Shown: positions 1-8,596, counted from the stretch's first letter. The stretch is 25,427 bases of DNA from UBA2645 sp044360285 (GCA_044360285.1 JBIKKP010000024.1:1-25427), one strand, 5' to 3'. Translations and numbers: made by a program. Notes: generated from the sequence alone by a model not told the origin.

Positions 1-759
1 TGGATGATTTTCATCCAAAAAATTCTCGCCATTCATTCCAAATAAAAGCACATAGCCATTTTTATTTTTGGAAATTGCTTTGATCAGATTGCGGCTAGAA
101 AGCATACTGCCTGTTGAGCCGGCAATGATTGTTGGTTGACTAAAATCTTGCTCATTGGCCAATTCGCAGAATTTTTTGATGATTAGATTTTGATAGGCGG
201 CGGGCAGTAAGATATTTTTTTTCAGCAGAGAATTTTTACTGCTGACATAAAAATCTTTGATGAGATCAAGTGTGAGTTGGCGGTGTTTAGCTAGGTTGCT
301 TTCATCAATTTCATCAAGTTTGGTTATATCAATTTTTTCGCGCTCAATTTCTTCAAAAAGACTTTTGAGTGATAAAGCGATACGAAAATTTTGTTCGAAA
401 TCTAGGTTTGAAAAAAAGTTAATTTTCTTTAGCTCTTCGCTTAAAAAGAAGGAAGCTTCATTTTGGCTTAAAACCTTTATTTCCAAGATCTCTTCTATAG
501 CTTTTTGTGCTTTTTCTTGTGGTAAGAATTCAAAAAAATCCTCAAAAGAAATATCGGAAATTGCTTTGATTTGCGGTAAGAAAAAGTGCGATTTTTTTTG
601 CAAAAAAAGCATTTTTAATTCGCGACAAGACCTTTGATTTGGTAAAAAAACTTTCAGATTTGATGAATTTTCCGTGAAGTTTTTTTCTATAAAAAACAGC
701 AGAGATTCAAAAAAATGATAATTGGCTGGAATGTTGAAGATGGTTGTTTTATCTGGCAT
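1..759 (-). CDS. addB: Double-strand break repair protein AddB, alphaproteobacterial type (N-terminal part; runs off the left edge)
   Basis: An open frame of 253 codons runs leftward from the ATG at 759-757 to the edge without a stop. AddB is the partner of the AddA helicase-nuclease in RecBCD-like end resection at double-strand breaks. The visible part begins with a conserved start (FNIPANYHFFESLL, residues 8-21), then VFLPNQRSCRELK (37-49), corresponding to the LPTRRACRAL block of alphaproteobacterial AddB, and LPQIKAISDI (61-70). IIAGSTGS (211-218) followed by GYVLLFGMNG (235-244) matches the family's AGSTGS...VVLPGLD segment. The C-terminal iron-sulfur nuclease domain would lie outside the window. 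It is transcribed divergently from the dadA-like gene with a 50-bp gap. The usual alphaproteobacterial neighbours addA and trxA are not beside it on the visible side; trxA sits about 15 kb away. Identification rests on recognised motifs. Confidence 0.85.
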   Translation of the reverse strand, partial: MPDKTTIFNIPANYHFFESLLFFIEKNFTENSSNLKVFLPNQRSCRELKMLFLQKKSHFFLPQIKAISDISFEDFFEFLPQEKAQKAIEEILEIKVLSQNEASFFLSEELKKINFFSNLDFEQNFRIALSLKSLFEEIEREKIDITKLDEIDESNLAKHRQLTLDLIKDFYVSSKNSLLKKNILLPAAYQNLIIKKFCELANEQDFSQPTIIAGSTGSMLSSRNLIKAISKNKNGYVLLFGMNGENFLDENHP

Positions 760-809
760 TCTTTGATTAAAAATTGATCTCTAAATTAAGCTAAAAATCT
801 GTTTTTGCG
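760..809. promoter_or_regulatory. Divergent intergenic region addB / dadA-like gene
   Basis: This 50-bp AT-rich gap separates two divergent start codons, so both genes must be read from here or from within each other's 5' ends. I see no convincing -35/-10 pair and no Shine-Dalgarno sequence for either gene. The call rests only on gene orientation. Confidence 0.35.
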
Positions 810-2045
810 ATGAAAGTAATTGTTTTAGGTGCGGGCGTAGTTGGTGTTACGACCGCTTATTTTTTGGCTCGAAATGGCCATCAAGTGACAGTGCTAGAAA
901 AAGGCCCAGCCTGCGCCACTGGCTGCTCAATGGCCAATGGCGGGCAGTTAAATTATTCTCATTTGGAAAGCCTGACCACTGCCTCATCACTTCTTTCTTG
1001 CGCGCGGTCCTTTGATTTAGAATTTTGGAAATGGTTTTACGCTTTTTTGAAAAATTCTTCCAAAGAAAAAGTGAAGAAAAACAGCGAAAACTTATTTCGC
1101 CTTACCAGCTATGGCAAAGGGCTTATGGCTGAAATCATTCGCGCAGAAAAAGGTCTAAAATTTCACCATAAAAATGACGGAATTTTATATTTTTATCGCA
1201 GCCAAAAAAAGTTTGATAAAGCCATTGCGCACTTTGATTCATATGCCTTCTTAAACCGCAAAGCGCAGATTTTAAATGCGGAAGAATGCGTGAAAAAAGA
1301 GCCAACTTTGGTGAAGCTTTTTGACGAAAAAAAATTGGCTGGTGGGATTTTTTATGAGGCTGATGCAAGTGGTGACGCCTTCGCTTTTACCAGGGTTCTA
1401 GAGGCAATTTGCAAAGAAAAATATGGCGTGGTTTTTGAGTATAATGCCGAAATTCGAAACATCTTAACTAACCGTAAAAAAATTACCGGAGTCAATACCA
1501 GCAAGGGTGTGTATTGCGGAGATAAATATGTTTATGCGCTTGGTGCATACGGAAATCATCTTCTAAACGGAATTGATATAAATCCAAAAATTTATCCAGT
1601 TAAGGGCTACAGCCTTTCTATTGCCAGCGACGAAGAATTTGTTGCGCCGAATTTGGCGATGTGTGACTTCGAAAATAAAATTATTTACAGCCGAATTGGT
1701 AAAATTTTTCGAGTGGCGGGAAGCATTGAGATTGCTGGCCTTAAGTCGGGTAAAAATAAGAAAAACATCCAGTTTCTTAAAACCGCAGTTTGTTCGTCAT
1801 TTTCTGATTTTGGCAATTTCAACGAAGTGAAAGAGTGGGGCGGATTTCAGGCTTTTCGCCCAAATAATTTGCCGCTGATTTGCGAGGCTAAGAAATATGG
1901 AAACTTGTTGCTCAATGTTGGTCATGGCTCGCTGGGCTTTGTGCTTGCGGCTTCGTCGGCAAAAATTACTTGTGATTTGCTTGAAGAAAAATCGGCTGAA
2001 GAATTCCAATTTTTGCAGGAAGAAGAGAGTGAGATTTATGTGTAA
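810..2045 (+). CDS. dadA: D-amino-acid dehydrogenase-like FAD oxidoreductase (DadA family)
   Basis: The 411-residue product belongs to the DAO (FAD-dependent amino acid oxidoreductase) family and is most like the small subunit of D-amino acid dehydrogenase, which deaminates D-amino acids and passes electrons to the respiratory chain at the inner membrane. The N-terminus is a dinucleotide-binding fold: GAGVVG (7-12), then E30 at the end of the second strand for the adenosine ribose. The motif CSMANGGQLNYSH (39-51) matches the DadA segment after the Rossmann start. The C-terminal FAD-contacting block is GGFQAFRPNNLPLI followed by NVGHGSLGFVLA near residues 345-390. The length is close to the usual 415-435. 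The ATG at 810 is chosen because the Rossmann motif starts at once. Substrate preference cannot be read from sequence, so glycine or sarcosine oxidase-like activity remains possible. Confidence 0.8.
   Translation: MKVIVLGAGVVGVTTAYFLARNGHQVTVLEKGPACATGCSMANGGQLNYSHLESLTTASSLLSCARSFDLEFWKWFYAFLKNSSKEKVKKNSENLFRLTSYGKGLMAEIIRAEKGLKFHHKNDGILYFYRSQKKFDKAIAHFDSYAFLNRKAQILNAEECVKKEPTLVKLFDEKKLAGGIFYEADASGDAFAFTRVLEAICKEKYGVVFEYNAEIRNILTNRKKITGVNTSKGVYCGDKYVYALGAYGNHLLNGIDINPKIYPVKGYSLSIASDEEFVAPNLAMCDFENKIIYSRIGKIFRVAGSIEIAGLKSGKNKKNIQFLKTAVCSSFSDFGNFNEVKEWGGFQAFRPNNLPLICEAKKYGNLLLNVGHGSLGFVLAASSAKITCDLLEEKSAEEFQFLQEEESEIYV
2025..2044 (+). repeat. 20-bp near-identical direct repeat, left copy (3' end of dadA-like gene)
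   Basis: GAGAGTGAGATTTATGTGTA at the end of the dadA-like coding region recurs at 4898-4917 with one difference (T for G at the 16th base). The two copies bracket the MORN gene. They may mark an insertion or duplication, or a chance match in AT-rich DNA. Confidence 0.5.
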
Positions 2046-2152
2046 GATGCCTTTTGCAAAATTGAATGGTTGTAATTTTAGCTACCAAAAGCAGTGAAAT
2101 ATCGAAAATTGAAACCAAGATTTTCTTAAAAAAATAATAAACTAAAAAACAT

Positions 2153-4825
2153 ATGAGCTATCCAGCATCGACAGAACTTTTGGAAGAAAGAAAAAAAGCA
2201 ATTGATGAGCTTTTTGTTGGAATATCTGTAAAAACATTACTTCAGGCTTTCTGCCCATCTTCATCACTTCTTGAAAAAGCATTGTTGACTGCGGCAATAA
2301 GAACAAAATCAAGTGCAAGTGATGGAGGCAATCCTTCACCTTCGATTTTAAGAAAGTTTTTAAATATATCTGCTTTATCAGGAAAGAGGGAAGAAATAAT
2401 AGAACTTTACTCTGGGATAGCTACCGCCGGCGAAACCATTGATGATGATCAGCCGGTTCTCAATCTTTATCTCAGAAATATCGATAGGATAGAGAAGGTG
2501 ATGATAACAACAATTAATGAAGCAAAAGAAGGAAGTGAATATCTTATAGAAGAAGAGGATAAAGCGCCTCTTATTGAGGCTGTATCAAGAGCTATCCAAA
2601 TATTGCGAGAAGTAAGAAATTTAAATCCCAAAACATCGCTAAACGCAATTATTACCACGAGAACTGAACCAGTTGGTACTAATCTAGGATTATTTTATGA
2701 AGAAGGTCTTGTAGTTTACTGTTCGGTAAATCGAAATCTATTAATTTACGATAACGGAAGTCGTTACGAAGGAGAAATTCAGAATAATGAACCTCACGGA
2801 AAAGGGAAGATATTCCACATAGATGGTTCTATTGAATATGAGGGAGAATGGCAAGAGGGGTTAGAGCATGGAATAGGAAAACTTTCATACCCAGATGGTT
2901 CTATTGAATATGAAGGAGAATTTCAAAATGGTAAAACTCACGGAATAGGAAAAAGTTTTCGCCCAGATGGTTCTATTGACTATGAAGGAGAATTGCAAAA
3001 TGGTAAAGCTCACGGAATAGGAAAAAGTTTTCGCCCAGATGGTTCTATTGAATATGAGGGGGGATGGCAAGATGGGTTAGAGCATGGAATAGGAAAAACT
3101 TTTCGCCCAGATGGTTCTATTGAATATGAAGGAGAATTTCAAAATGGTAAAACTCACGGAATAGGAAAAAGTTTTCGCCCAGATGGTTCTATTGACTATG
3201 AAGGAGAATCGCAAAATGGTAAAGCTCACGGAATAGGAAAAAGTTTTCGCCCAGATGGTTCTATTTTATATGAGGGAGGAATTCAAAATGCTAAACTTCA
3301 CGGAATAGGAAAAAGTTTTCGCCCAGATGGTTCTATTGAATATGAGGGAGAATGGCAAGAGGGGTTAAAGCATGGAATAGGAAAACTTTCATACCCAGAT
3401 GGTTCTATTGACTATGAAGGAGAATTTCAAAATGATAAAGCTCACGGAATAGGAAAAAGTTTTCGCCCAGATGGTTCTATTGAATATGAGGGAGGAATTC
3501 AAAATGGTAAACTTCACGGAATAGGAAAAAGTTTTCGCCCAGATGGTTCTATTGAATATGAGGGGGGATGGCAAGAGGGGTTAGAGCATGGAATAGGAAA
3601 AACTTTTCGCCCAGATGGTTCTGTTGAATATGAGGGAGAGTGGCAAGAGGGGTTAAAGCATGGAAAAGGAAAGCTAACGCACCCAGATGGTTCTGCTTAT
3701 GAAGGAGATTGGGAAGGGGGGATACAACGTGGAAGAGGAACTCTATTACGCCCAGATGGTTCTAGATATAAATTAGATTGGGAAGGAGGTCTGCAAGATG
3801 GAGAAGGAAAGATTTCTCGCCCCGATGGTTCTGCTTATGAAGGAGATTGGAAAAATGGTGAACCTCACGGAAAAGGGAAACTATTCCACCCAGATGAATC
3901 TATTGAATATGATGGAGATTGGGAAGCGGGTCTACAGCATGGAGAAGGAAAATTTTTATATACAAATGGTTTTGTTTATGAAGGAAAGTGGCAAAGGGGG
4001 CTGCAACATGGCAAAGGAAAAATCTCAGACCCAGATGGTTATTATTATGAAGGAGATTGGGAAGTGGGGATGCAGCATGGAAAAGGAAAATTATTACACG
4101 TAGAGGGTTCTTATGAAGGAGATTGGCAAAGGGGGAAACAGCATGGAGTGGGAAAATTTTCATACAGAGATGGTTTTGCTTATGAAGGAGATTGGGCAGT
4201 GGGGCTACGGCATGGAAAAGGAAAGCTATCGCGCCCAGATGGTTCTACTTATGAAGGAGAATTTCAAAATGGTGAAGCTCACGGAGAAGGGAAACTATTG
4301 CGCCCAGATGGTTCTACTTATGAAGGAGAATTTCAAAATGGTGAAGCTCGCGGAGAAGGGAAACTATTGCGCCCAGATGGTTCTACTTATGAAGGAGAAT
4401 TTCAAAATGGTGAAGCTCACGGAGAAGGGAAACTATTGCGCCCAGATGGTTCTACTGAATATGAGGGAGGATGGCAAGGGGGGATACAGCATGGAACAGG
4501 AAAACTTTTTCGCAAGGATGGTTCCATTCAATATCAAGCACAGTGGTTTTCTGGTAAAAAGAGAGGAAAGGGAATAGAGAGGCATCCTAATGGTTATATT
4601 AAATTCGAAGGAGAGTTCGAAGATGATAATTACTTAAAAGGTTTGTTAAGAGACGAAGGAGGCAGACTATTATTTGAGGGACAATGGTCAGAAGGTAAAT
4701 TTTCTGAAGGCGATAGCTATAGTCCATCAGGAACTCCAAGAAGGTTTGGTGTACAAAATGAATCAAGAGGTAACGTTGTACAACTTGTACAACTAATTAA
4801 AAAAATATTGGGTTGCACCAAATAG
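2153..4825 (+). CDS. MORN-repeat protein with about 26 tandem repeats
   Basis: The 890-residue protein has a unique N-terminal region (1-204), predicted mostly helical and not recognised, followed by MORN repeats from Y205 to near residue 860 and a short tail. Each unit follows YEGEWQxGxxHGxGKxxxPDGSxx. The first 12 or so units have a 24-residue period and most later ones 23. About 26 are clear; the last two (FEGEFEDDNYLKG, FEGQWSEGKFSEG) are degenerate. MORN repeats form beta-hairpin rods that can bind lipids or proteins and occur in bacterial surface or effector-like proteins. No signal peptide or membrane segment is visible, so a cytosolic or secreted location is open. The start at 2153 has no Shine-Dalgarno sequence. 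DNA near-identity between units points to recent internal expansion. No function beyond the repeat fold is claimed. Confidence 0.9.
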   Translation: MSYPASTELLEERKKAIDELFVGISVKTLLQAFCPSSSLLEKALLTAAIRTKSSASDGGNPSPSILRKFLNISALSGKREEIIELYSGIATAGETIDDDQPVLNLYLRNIDRIEKVMITTINEAKEGSEYLIEEEDKAPLIEAVSRAIQILREVRNLNPKTSLNAIITTRTEPVGTNLGLFYEEGLVVYCSVNRNLLIYDNGSRYEGEIQNNEPHGKGKIFHIDGSIEYEGEWQEGLEHGIGKLSYPDGSIEYEGEFQNGKTHGIGKSFRPDGSIDYEGELQNGKAHGIGKSFRPDGSIEYEGGWQDGLEHGIGKTFRPDGSIEYEGEFQNGKTHGIGKSFRPDGSIDYEGESQNGKAHGIGKSFRPDGSILYEGGIQNAKLHGIGKSFRPDGSIEYEGEWQEGLKHGIGKLSYPDGSIDYEGEFQNDKAHGIGKSFRPDGSIEYEGGIQNGKLHGIGKSFRPDGSIEYEGGWQEGLEHGIGKTFRPDGSVEYEGEWQEGLKHGKGKLTHPDGSAYEGDWEGGIQRGRGTLLRPDGSRYKLDWEGGLQDGEGKISRPDGSAYEGDWKNGEPHGKGKLFHPDESIEYDGDWEAGLQHGEGKFLYTNGFVYEGKWQRGLQHGKGKISDPDGYYYEGDWEVGMQHGKGKLLHVEGSYEGDWQRGKQHGVGKFSYRDGFAYEGDWAVGLRHGKGKLSRPDGSTYEGEFQNGEAHGEGKLLRPDGSTYEGEFQNGEARGEGKLLRPDGSTYEGEFQNGEAHGEGKLLRPDGSTEYEGGWQGGIQHGTGKLFRKDGSIQYQAQWFSGKKRGKGIERHPNGYIKFEGEFEDDNYLKGLLRDEGGRLLFEGQWSEGKFSEGDSYSPSGTPRRFGVQNESRGNVVQLVQLIKKILGCTK
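2765..4603 (+). repeat. Tandem MORN-coding array, 72-bp then 69-bp units
   Basis: About 26 in-frame tandem units lie inside the MORN gene. Early units repeat every 72 bp and most later ones every 69 bp. A 159-bp stretch at 2891-3049 recurs at 3107-3265 with a single difference (T at 2994, C at 3210). That 216-bp offset shows a three-unit higher-order duplication. The 69-bp units at 4250-4318, 4319-4387 and 4388-4456 are almost identical (CAC to CGC in the middle one). Confidence 0.92.
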
Positions 4826-4870
4826 ATGTAAAAGCACGCCAAGTAATTCAAAAACCAGCAGTCACATTTA

Positions 4871-4915
4871 CAAATAAATTTCTCGCTCTTCTTCAAGGAG
4901 AGTGAGATTTATTTG
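4871..4915. terminator. Bidirectional hairpin between the MORN gene and folC
   Basis: The left arm CAAATAAATTTCTCGCTCTT (4871-4890) can pair with the right arm ending GATTTATTTG (to 4915), giving a long stem with two or three mismatches around a short loop. It lies between two convergent genes and overlaps the folC stop codon (4911-4909). The stem is AT-rich at its base and lacks a clear U-tract on the + strand, so its terminator role is inferred. Confidence 0.5.
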
Positions 4916-4917
4916 TA
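4898..4917 (+). repeat. 20-bp near-identical direct repeat, right copy (3' end of folC)
   Basis: GAGAGTGAGATTTATTTGTA matches 2025-2044 at 19 of 20 bases. It also forms the right arm of the hairpin at 4871-4915 and covers the folC stop codon. Confidence 0.5.
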
Positions 4918-6225
4918 GTTACTCTTGGAAAATTTTCTAACATCGCGTGCCAAGTGCAGTGAGCCGCAAATCAAGATGCGGCAAGAGTTGGTGGTGTTTT
5001 GTGTGATGTTGTAAATTGCTTCTGATAAATCACTTGCTGCAGAAATTTGCAGATTATTTTTTGCGCCAATCTCAACAATTTTTTGTGTATCTTCTGGATA
5101 AGGTTCGCCATCAACTCGCACAGCAGTAAGTTTGGCAACATCACGGAATTTTTCTAAAAATTCTTTTTTGCATTTATTTTTGCTGAAGCCGCAAATCACA
5201 AAATTTTCTTTTCCGTCTTTCTTCGTTTCTTCTTCCAACCAGCGTGCGCAAGCAAAGGCGCCAGCTTCGTTGTGTGCGCCATCAATCCAAATTTCGCTTT
5301 CAGGATTTTTTAGAATTTTATTCAAATTTCCCGAAACTTTTTCCAAGCGACTTGGCCAATAAACGCTGCTGATTGCTTGTCTGATATGCGTCTCAGTGAT
5401 TGAAAATTTCTGCTGTAAAATTGTTGCAGCGGCAATCGCTGTGGCAAAATTAACATATTGATGAAGCCCTGGCAGGGATGGCTTTGGAAGGTTTTCAAAA
5501 AAATTATTTTGGTCGCGGAAATCAAATTCTCCGCTCTCAAAATTAAGCTCAATTGCAAAATCTTCGTCATAAAAAAATGCCGGAATTTTTTGATCTGCCG
5601 CCAAAATCTTGATGATATTTTTTGCAGCGCTGGGCTGCGCAGCCACAACCAGCGGCGTTTCTTTGCGCATTATCATCGCTTTTTCCAGCGCAATTCGCTC
5701 AATAGAATTTCCCAGATATTCCATGTGATCGAAAGAAATTGGCATGATCAAAGTCAGCAATTTTTCTTCAAAAATGTTGGTTGCATCAATTCTTCCACCC
5801 ATTCCGCACTCAATAACCACAACGTCTGAGGGCACTTTTGCAAAAGCGACGAAAGCAGCGATGGTAAAAGCTTCCATAAAAGTTAGCGGCGTTTGATCAG
5901 TTGCAAGGCGGGTTTCTTCAAGAATTTCGTACAAAAAACTGTCGGAAATTTTTTCACCATTTAACACGATTCGCTCATTGCAGTCGTGAAGGTGAGGCGA
6001 GGTGTAGATGTGAGTTTTGTAGCCTGCACAAGAAAAAATCTTTGCTAGCAGCGAAGTTGCTGAACCCTTGCCATTCGTGCCTGCAACGTGAATTATCGGC
6101 GGCATTTTTTTATGTGGATTGCCAAGTCTTTCCAACACCAATGACATTCTTTCGAAAACTGTTTCGTAATCAATTTCGCGCTTGCCAAGAGTGGATGGAA
6201 TTGGCCAGTGGGGCAGGTAAACCAT
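4909..6225 (-). CDS. folC: Bifunctional dihydrofolate synthase / folylpolyglutamate synthase
   Basis: FolC adds L-glutamate to dihydropteroate and then extends the glutamate tail of folates, using ATP, in the cytosol. The 438-residue product has the Mur-ligase-type ATP site HVAGTNGKGS (46-55), YTSPHL after it, the conserved ECGMGGRIDATN segment and the C-terminal domain carrying WIDGAHNEAGA. The length is usual for the family. The ATG at 6225 is supported because the N-terminal block LPHWPIP...KREIDY...RLGNPH is shared with alphaproteobacterial and rickettsial FolC. It is divergent from the porin with only 7 bp between the start codons, so the promoters must overlap the opposing coding regions. 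It converges on the MORN gene across a shared hairpin. Confidence 0.95.
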   Translation of the reverse strand: MVYLPHWPIPSTLGKREIDYETVFERMSLVLERLGNPHKKMPPIIHVAGTNGKGSATSLLAKIFSCAGYKTHIYTSPHLHDCNERIVLNGEKISDSFLYEILEETRLATDQTPLTFMEAFTIAAFVAFAKVPSDVVVIECGMGGRIDATNIFEEKLLTLIMPISFDHMEYLGNSIERIALEKAMIMRKETPLVVAAQPSAAKNIIKILAADQKIPAFFYDEDFAIELNFESGEFDFRDQNNFFENLPKPSLPGLHQYVNFATAIAAATILQQKFSITETHIRQAISSVYWPSRLEKVSGNLNKILKNPESEIWIDGAHNEAGAFACARWLEEETKKDGKENFVICGFSKNKCKKEFLEKFRDVAKLTAVRVDGEPYPEDTQKIVEIGAKNNLQISAASDLSEAIYNITQNTTNSCRILICGSLHLARDVRKFSKSNYK

Positions 6226-6232
6226 ATCTGAA

Positions 6233-7591
6233 ATGAATAAAAATTTTCTGAGATTTTTTCTGTTTTTGCTTTTTTTGACTCTGTCAACGCAAGCGCAAAG
6301 TAAGGATATTTTTTCTGCTGACGGATTTTTAAATGTCTCGGCAGGCCTTGCTAATCAAGCTTCGGCTTTTGAAGCAAAAAAATTACCAGATGGAATTAAT
6401 CGCAATTATTCGAAAGAAAAATTTGCCATTGGTAATGATTCACAGATTTTTTTACGTGCACAAAAAAAGCTGGAAAACGGCATAAATTATGGCGCAGTGG
6501 CAAAAGTTGAATTTAACTTCAACAGCAATCACCGCAAAGAAAATCCAAATCTCGATCAAACATTTTTATTTGCGGAAAGCGATTTTGGCAAAGTTGAGTT
6601 TGGTAATAATTTTGCCGTAAATCAAAAAATGAAAGTTGGTGCAGCCCGTATTGCGCGTGGCGCAGGGGGAATTAATGGAAAATATCTTGAGCACATAAAC
6701 TTGTCGATGCCAAAAAATTCTTTAGGAAATGTTCGACTTCCCGCCTTTATTTTATTGGCGCAATCGCCAATTGGTCATGGTGGTGGTGCAAAAAATTTTA
6801 GTGAAAAATTTAATCGCAGCAACTTCCGCGCGCTAAAGGATACAAGCTTCGATGGTGTTGAAGATGCAACGAAACTCAGTTATTATTCGCCTAGATTGGA
6901 AGGTTTGCAACTTGGGGTAAGTTATGCACCAAATGCCGCCAATTCTGGTTTTACGGCCAATACCGCGCTGGATTCTACGACAACTCGCATCGAAAATATT
7001 TTCTCGCTTGGCGCAAATTACATGCTTGATTTGGACAATCTTGGTTTGGCTTTCTCAGCAACCGCAGAAAAGGGAAATGTTAAAAATTCAAAGTCGCCTG
7101 CAGGCACGCCGCTCAACGATTTGATGGCTTATGATCTTGGTGCCAGCGCTAGTTATTTTGGTTTTACTTTGGGATTTTCTTACGGTTCTTGGCTGAAATC
7201 TTTGCAGCCAAAAAGCGGAATTTATTCTTGTGACTATGAACCGGCAAGGCCCCTAGGATCGCAGGATTGCCGCGATTACTCAGGAAAAAAATATGCTAAT
7301 CCAAATTATTTTACCGCCGGAATTTCTTACGAATTTGGACCAGCTGCAGCCAGCATTACCGCACTTCAAAGCAATTTCCAAAATAACAAATATCAGGCAA
7401 TTTCGCTTGGCCTTGACTATAAGCTAAGTCGCGATTTTATGCCTTATTTCGAAGTGACAAAATTCGCTTTTTCTTCTAATCAACCGACGGCATCAGACCT
7501 TGTAAATCAAGGCTCGCTGCCTGCAAGTCAAAGACAGCTCAAAGACAATTTGGGTTATGTTTTTTTAACCGGAATTTTACTCAGTTTTTAG
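6233..7591 (+). CDS. Outer-membrane porin (16-stranded general porin type)
   Basis: The 452-residue protein starts with a signal peptide (MNKNFLRFFLFLLFLTLSTQA, likely cut after A21) and ends in an aromatic residue (GILLSF), the usual C-terminal beta-signal recognised by the BAM complex. In between are alternating beta-strand patterns and porin-like motifs such as FAESDFGKVEFGNNFAVNQ (107-125) and LSYYSPRLEGLQLGVSYAPN (near 215-234). The family forms passive diffusion pores in the outer membrane. The start at 6233 is fixed by the signal peptide. Its stop codon directly abuts the virB11 start (TAGATG), so porin, virB11 and lpxD probably share a transcript. Solute selectivity cannot be told from the sequence. 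Confidence 0.85.
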   Translation: MNKNFLRFFLFLLFLTLSTQAQSKDIFSADGFLNVSAGLANQASAFEAKKLPDGINRNYSKEKFAIGNDSQIFLRAQKKLENGINYGAVAKVEFNFNSNHRKENPNLDQTFLFAESDFGKVEFGNNFAVNQKMKVGAARIARGAGGINGKYLEHINLSMPKNSLGNVRLPAFILLAQSPIGHGGGAKNFSEKFNRSNFRALKDTSFDGVEDATKLSYYSPRLEGLQLGVSYAPNAANSGFTANTALDSTTTRIENIFSLGANYMLDLDNLGLAFSATAEKGNVKNSKSPAGTPLNDLMAYDLGASASYFGFTLGFSYGSWLKSLQPKSGIYSCDYEPARPLGSQDCRDYSGKKYANPNYFTAGISYEFGPAAASITALQSNFQNNKYQAISLGLDYKLSRDFMPYFEVTKFAFSSNQPTASDLVNQGSLPASQRQLKDNLGYVFLTGILLSF

Positions 7592-8596
7592 ATGAGCGTA
7601 GCAGCATTAGACTCATACCTGTTGCCTCTGAAGCAAATCCTCGATCGCGATGGCGTGAACGAAGTTTCAATCAATCGACCATTTGAAGCGTGGGTTGAGA
7701 TGAAAGGTGATATGATTCGCGAAGAGTTGCCAACTTTCGATCTCGAGCATCTAAAATCTTTGGGAAGGCTTGTTGCGCAGGCAACTGAACAACGCCTAAG
7801 TGAAGAAGAGCCGCTACTTTCTGCAACGCTGCCTAGTGGCTTTCGTATTCAAATTGTTTTTCCGCCCGCTTGTGAACAAGGCTCGGTGGTTATGTCGATT
7901 CGTAAACCATCGCCATTGAAATGGAATTTAGATGATTACGAAAAAATGGGCATGTTCGATTCAACTTCGGTTGGCGAAATCGAAGACAAGAATGACATGA
8001 TTCTAACCAAGTTGCTGCAGCTTAACCGCGTGAAAGATTTTTTAGCGCGCAGCGTTGTTTACAAAAAAAATATCATCATTTCTGGTGGTACCTCCACTGG
8101 TAAAACAACTTTCACTAATGCAGTAATTCGCGCCATTCCGCACGATGAGCGTCTAATCACGGTTGAAGATGCGCGAGAAATTGACCTCAGTTCACATCAA
8201 AATCGCGTGCACTTAATTGCTTCAAAAGGTGGTCAAGGTCGCTCAAAAGTTAATACGCAAGATTTAATTGAGGCCTGTCTGCGTTTGCGCCCAGAGCGCA
8301 TTATCGTCGGTGAGTTGCGTGGTTTAGAAGCTTTCAGTTTTTTACGCGCAGTCAACACTGGTCACCCAGGATCAATTTCTACTTTGCACGCGGACACCCC
8401 AAAAATGGCCATCGAGCAATTGAAAATGATGGTGATGCAAGCGGGTCTTGGCATGACGCCAACTGAAATCACTTCTTACATTAAGAACGTTGTTGATATC
8501 ATCGTGCAGCTTAAACGTGGTGCTAAGGGCCGCCGCTATATTTCTGAAATCTATTTTAAACCAATGCATAACCAGCAACAGCCAGAGAATAATTAA
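7592..8596 (+). CDS. virB11: Type IV secretion ATPase VirB11
   Basis: VirB11 is the hexameric cytoplasmic-face ATPase of P-type type IV secretion systems, switching the machine between pilus building and substrate export. The 334-residue protein has the N-terminal domain (about 1-130) and the RecA-like C-terminal domain with Walker A GGTSTGKTT (165-173), an Asp box near VEDAREI (191-197), Walker B IIVGELRG (237-244) and the His box NTGHPGSISTLHAD (255-268). All key residues are present. Length and the lack of a long N-terminal extension favour VirB11 over CpaF/TadA. It follows the porin with no gap and precedes lpxD by one base. No other vir gene is nearby, which is unusual because virB11 normally sits among virB8-virB10 and virD4. 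Other T4SS components would have to be elsewhere. Confidence 0.93.
   Translation: MSVAALDSYLLPLKQILDRDGVNEVSINRPFEAWVEMKGDMIREELPTFDLEHLKSLGRLVAQATEQRLSEEEPLLSATLPSGFRIQIVFPPACEQGSVVMSIRKPSPLKWNLDDYEKMGMFDSTSVGEIEDKNDMILTKLLQLNRVKDFLARSVVYKKNIIISGGTSTGKTTFTNAVIRAIPHDERLITVEDAREIDLSSHQNRVHLIASKGGQGRSKVNTQDLIEACLRLRPERIIVGELRGLEAFSFLRAVNTGHPGSISTLHADTPKMAIEQLKMMVMQAGLGMTPTEITSYIKNVVDIIVQLKRGAKGRRYISEIYFKPMHNQQQPENN

Noticed and set aside
257..637. 126-codon open frame on the + strand
   Set aside because: It lies antisense to addB, whose product has recognisable conserved motifs; the + strand product is Ser/Lys/Phe low complexity.
3798..4577. Two + strand open frames (3798-4103 and 4113-4577) with MKEIGK-like repeats, and minus-strand frames at 2885-3070, 3389-3574 and 3900-4163
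   Set aside because: They are shadows of the MORN tandem array; a repeat length divisible by three keeps the other frames open too.
2765..4603. CRISPR array
   Set aside because: The repeats are contiguous with no unique spacers and are in frame within a MORN protein.
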